Assembly (NCBI GenBank): GCA_002345025.1
Contig: DDUX01000110.1
Coordinates: 23,067 to 47,004 of the forward strand
Reading direction: 5' to 3'
Source of the DNA: Candidatus Accumulibacter iunctus
GTDB taxonomy: Bacteria; Pseudomonadota; Gammaproteobacteria; Burkholderiales; Rhodocyclaceae
DNA length: 23,938 bases
Positions within the stretch are counted from its first letter, which is position 1. Every line of letters begins with the position of its first letter. Position numbers and translations under genes: made by a program. Under the pieces are notes generated by a model. The model was not told the DNA's origin, searched no databases, and worked only from the letters and a program-made list of their open reading frames with translations. Positions 23,845 through 23,938 of the stretch are shown here, in pieces.

Positions 23845-23938
23845 TGAGCCCAAACGTTGGGTCTCGCAACCACATCCACCGCGACTTCGTTCACCGCACA
23901 AATTGTCGATCAATGATCGAATGCAATTACACCCAAGA
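23845..23938. other. Right flank of the IS, nothing recognised
   Basis: 94 bases that contain a short CCCAA-ACG-TTGGG palindrome but no recognisable gene. They do not continue the toxin reading frame expected if the IS had simply inserted, suggesting deletion or rearrangement on this side. Confidence 0.5.

Noticed and set aside
23850..23863. CCCAAACGTTGGG palindrome right of the IS as an attC or target site
   Set aside because: Too short and isolated, and only 94 bases of flank are available.

Overview
The window is GC-rich DNA, most likely from a betaproteobacterium; Rhodocyclales or an Accumulibacter-like lineage is a guess from gene content and codon bias, not a proof. Nearly every base from 335 to 21449 belongs to tightly packed operons with 1- to 8-bp gene overlaps. 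No tRNA, rRNA or CRISPR array was seen.

Region 1 (1-14566) is read entirely on the minus strand. In transcription order it holds: a DUF2796/ZrgA-like periplasmic protein with an ABC ATPase and an FtsX/MacB-type permease (14566-12065); a YahK-type zinc alcohol dehydrogenase (11809-10763); and a complete high-affinity potassium uptake locus (10466-1289). The potassium locus runs as a 31-residue membrane peptide, kdpF, kdpA, kdpB, kdpC, a CorA-family Mg2+ channel gene, then kdpD and kdpE. Upstream of it lies an 18-bp sequence closely resembling the E. coli KdpE operator, so the operon probably carries both its regulator genes and its target site. A two-haem cytochrome c4-like gene follows (1069-335).

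Region 2 (15111-21449, plus strand) diverges from the zrgA-like gene. It is a four-gene SMC/condensin-like locus with Wadjet layout: a kleisin-like gene (jetA-like), a small MukE-like gene (jetB-like), a compact SMC ATPase with hinge (jetC-like), and a Toprim nuclease-like gene (jetD-like). A cupin gene is coupled to its end by a TGATG stop/start overlap. Known Wadjet systems sense and cleave small circular plasmids by loop extrusion. This copy has short SMC arms (935 residues in total) and proteins that I cannot assign to a described Wadjet type, so it is the best candidate here for a little-described system.

Region 3 (21561-23938) looks like recently disturbed DNA. An intact RelB/ParD-like antitoxin gene is followed by a ParE/RelE-like toxin broken by an in-frame TAA. 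The toxin is then cut by a complete 1.9-kb IS1634-family insertion sequence with 18-bp terminal inverted repeats. The last 94 bases right of the element carry nothing recognisable.
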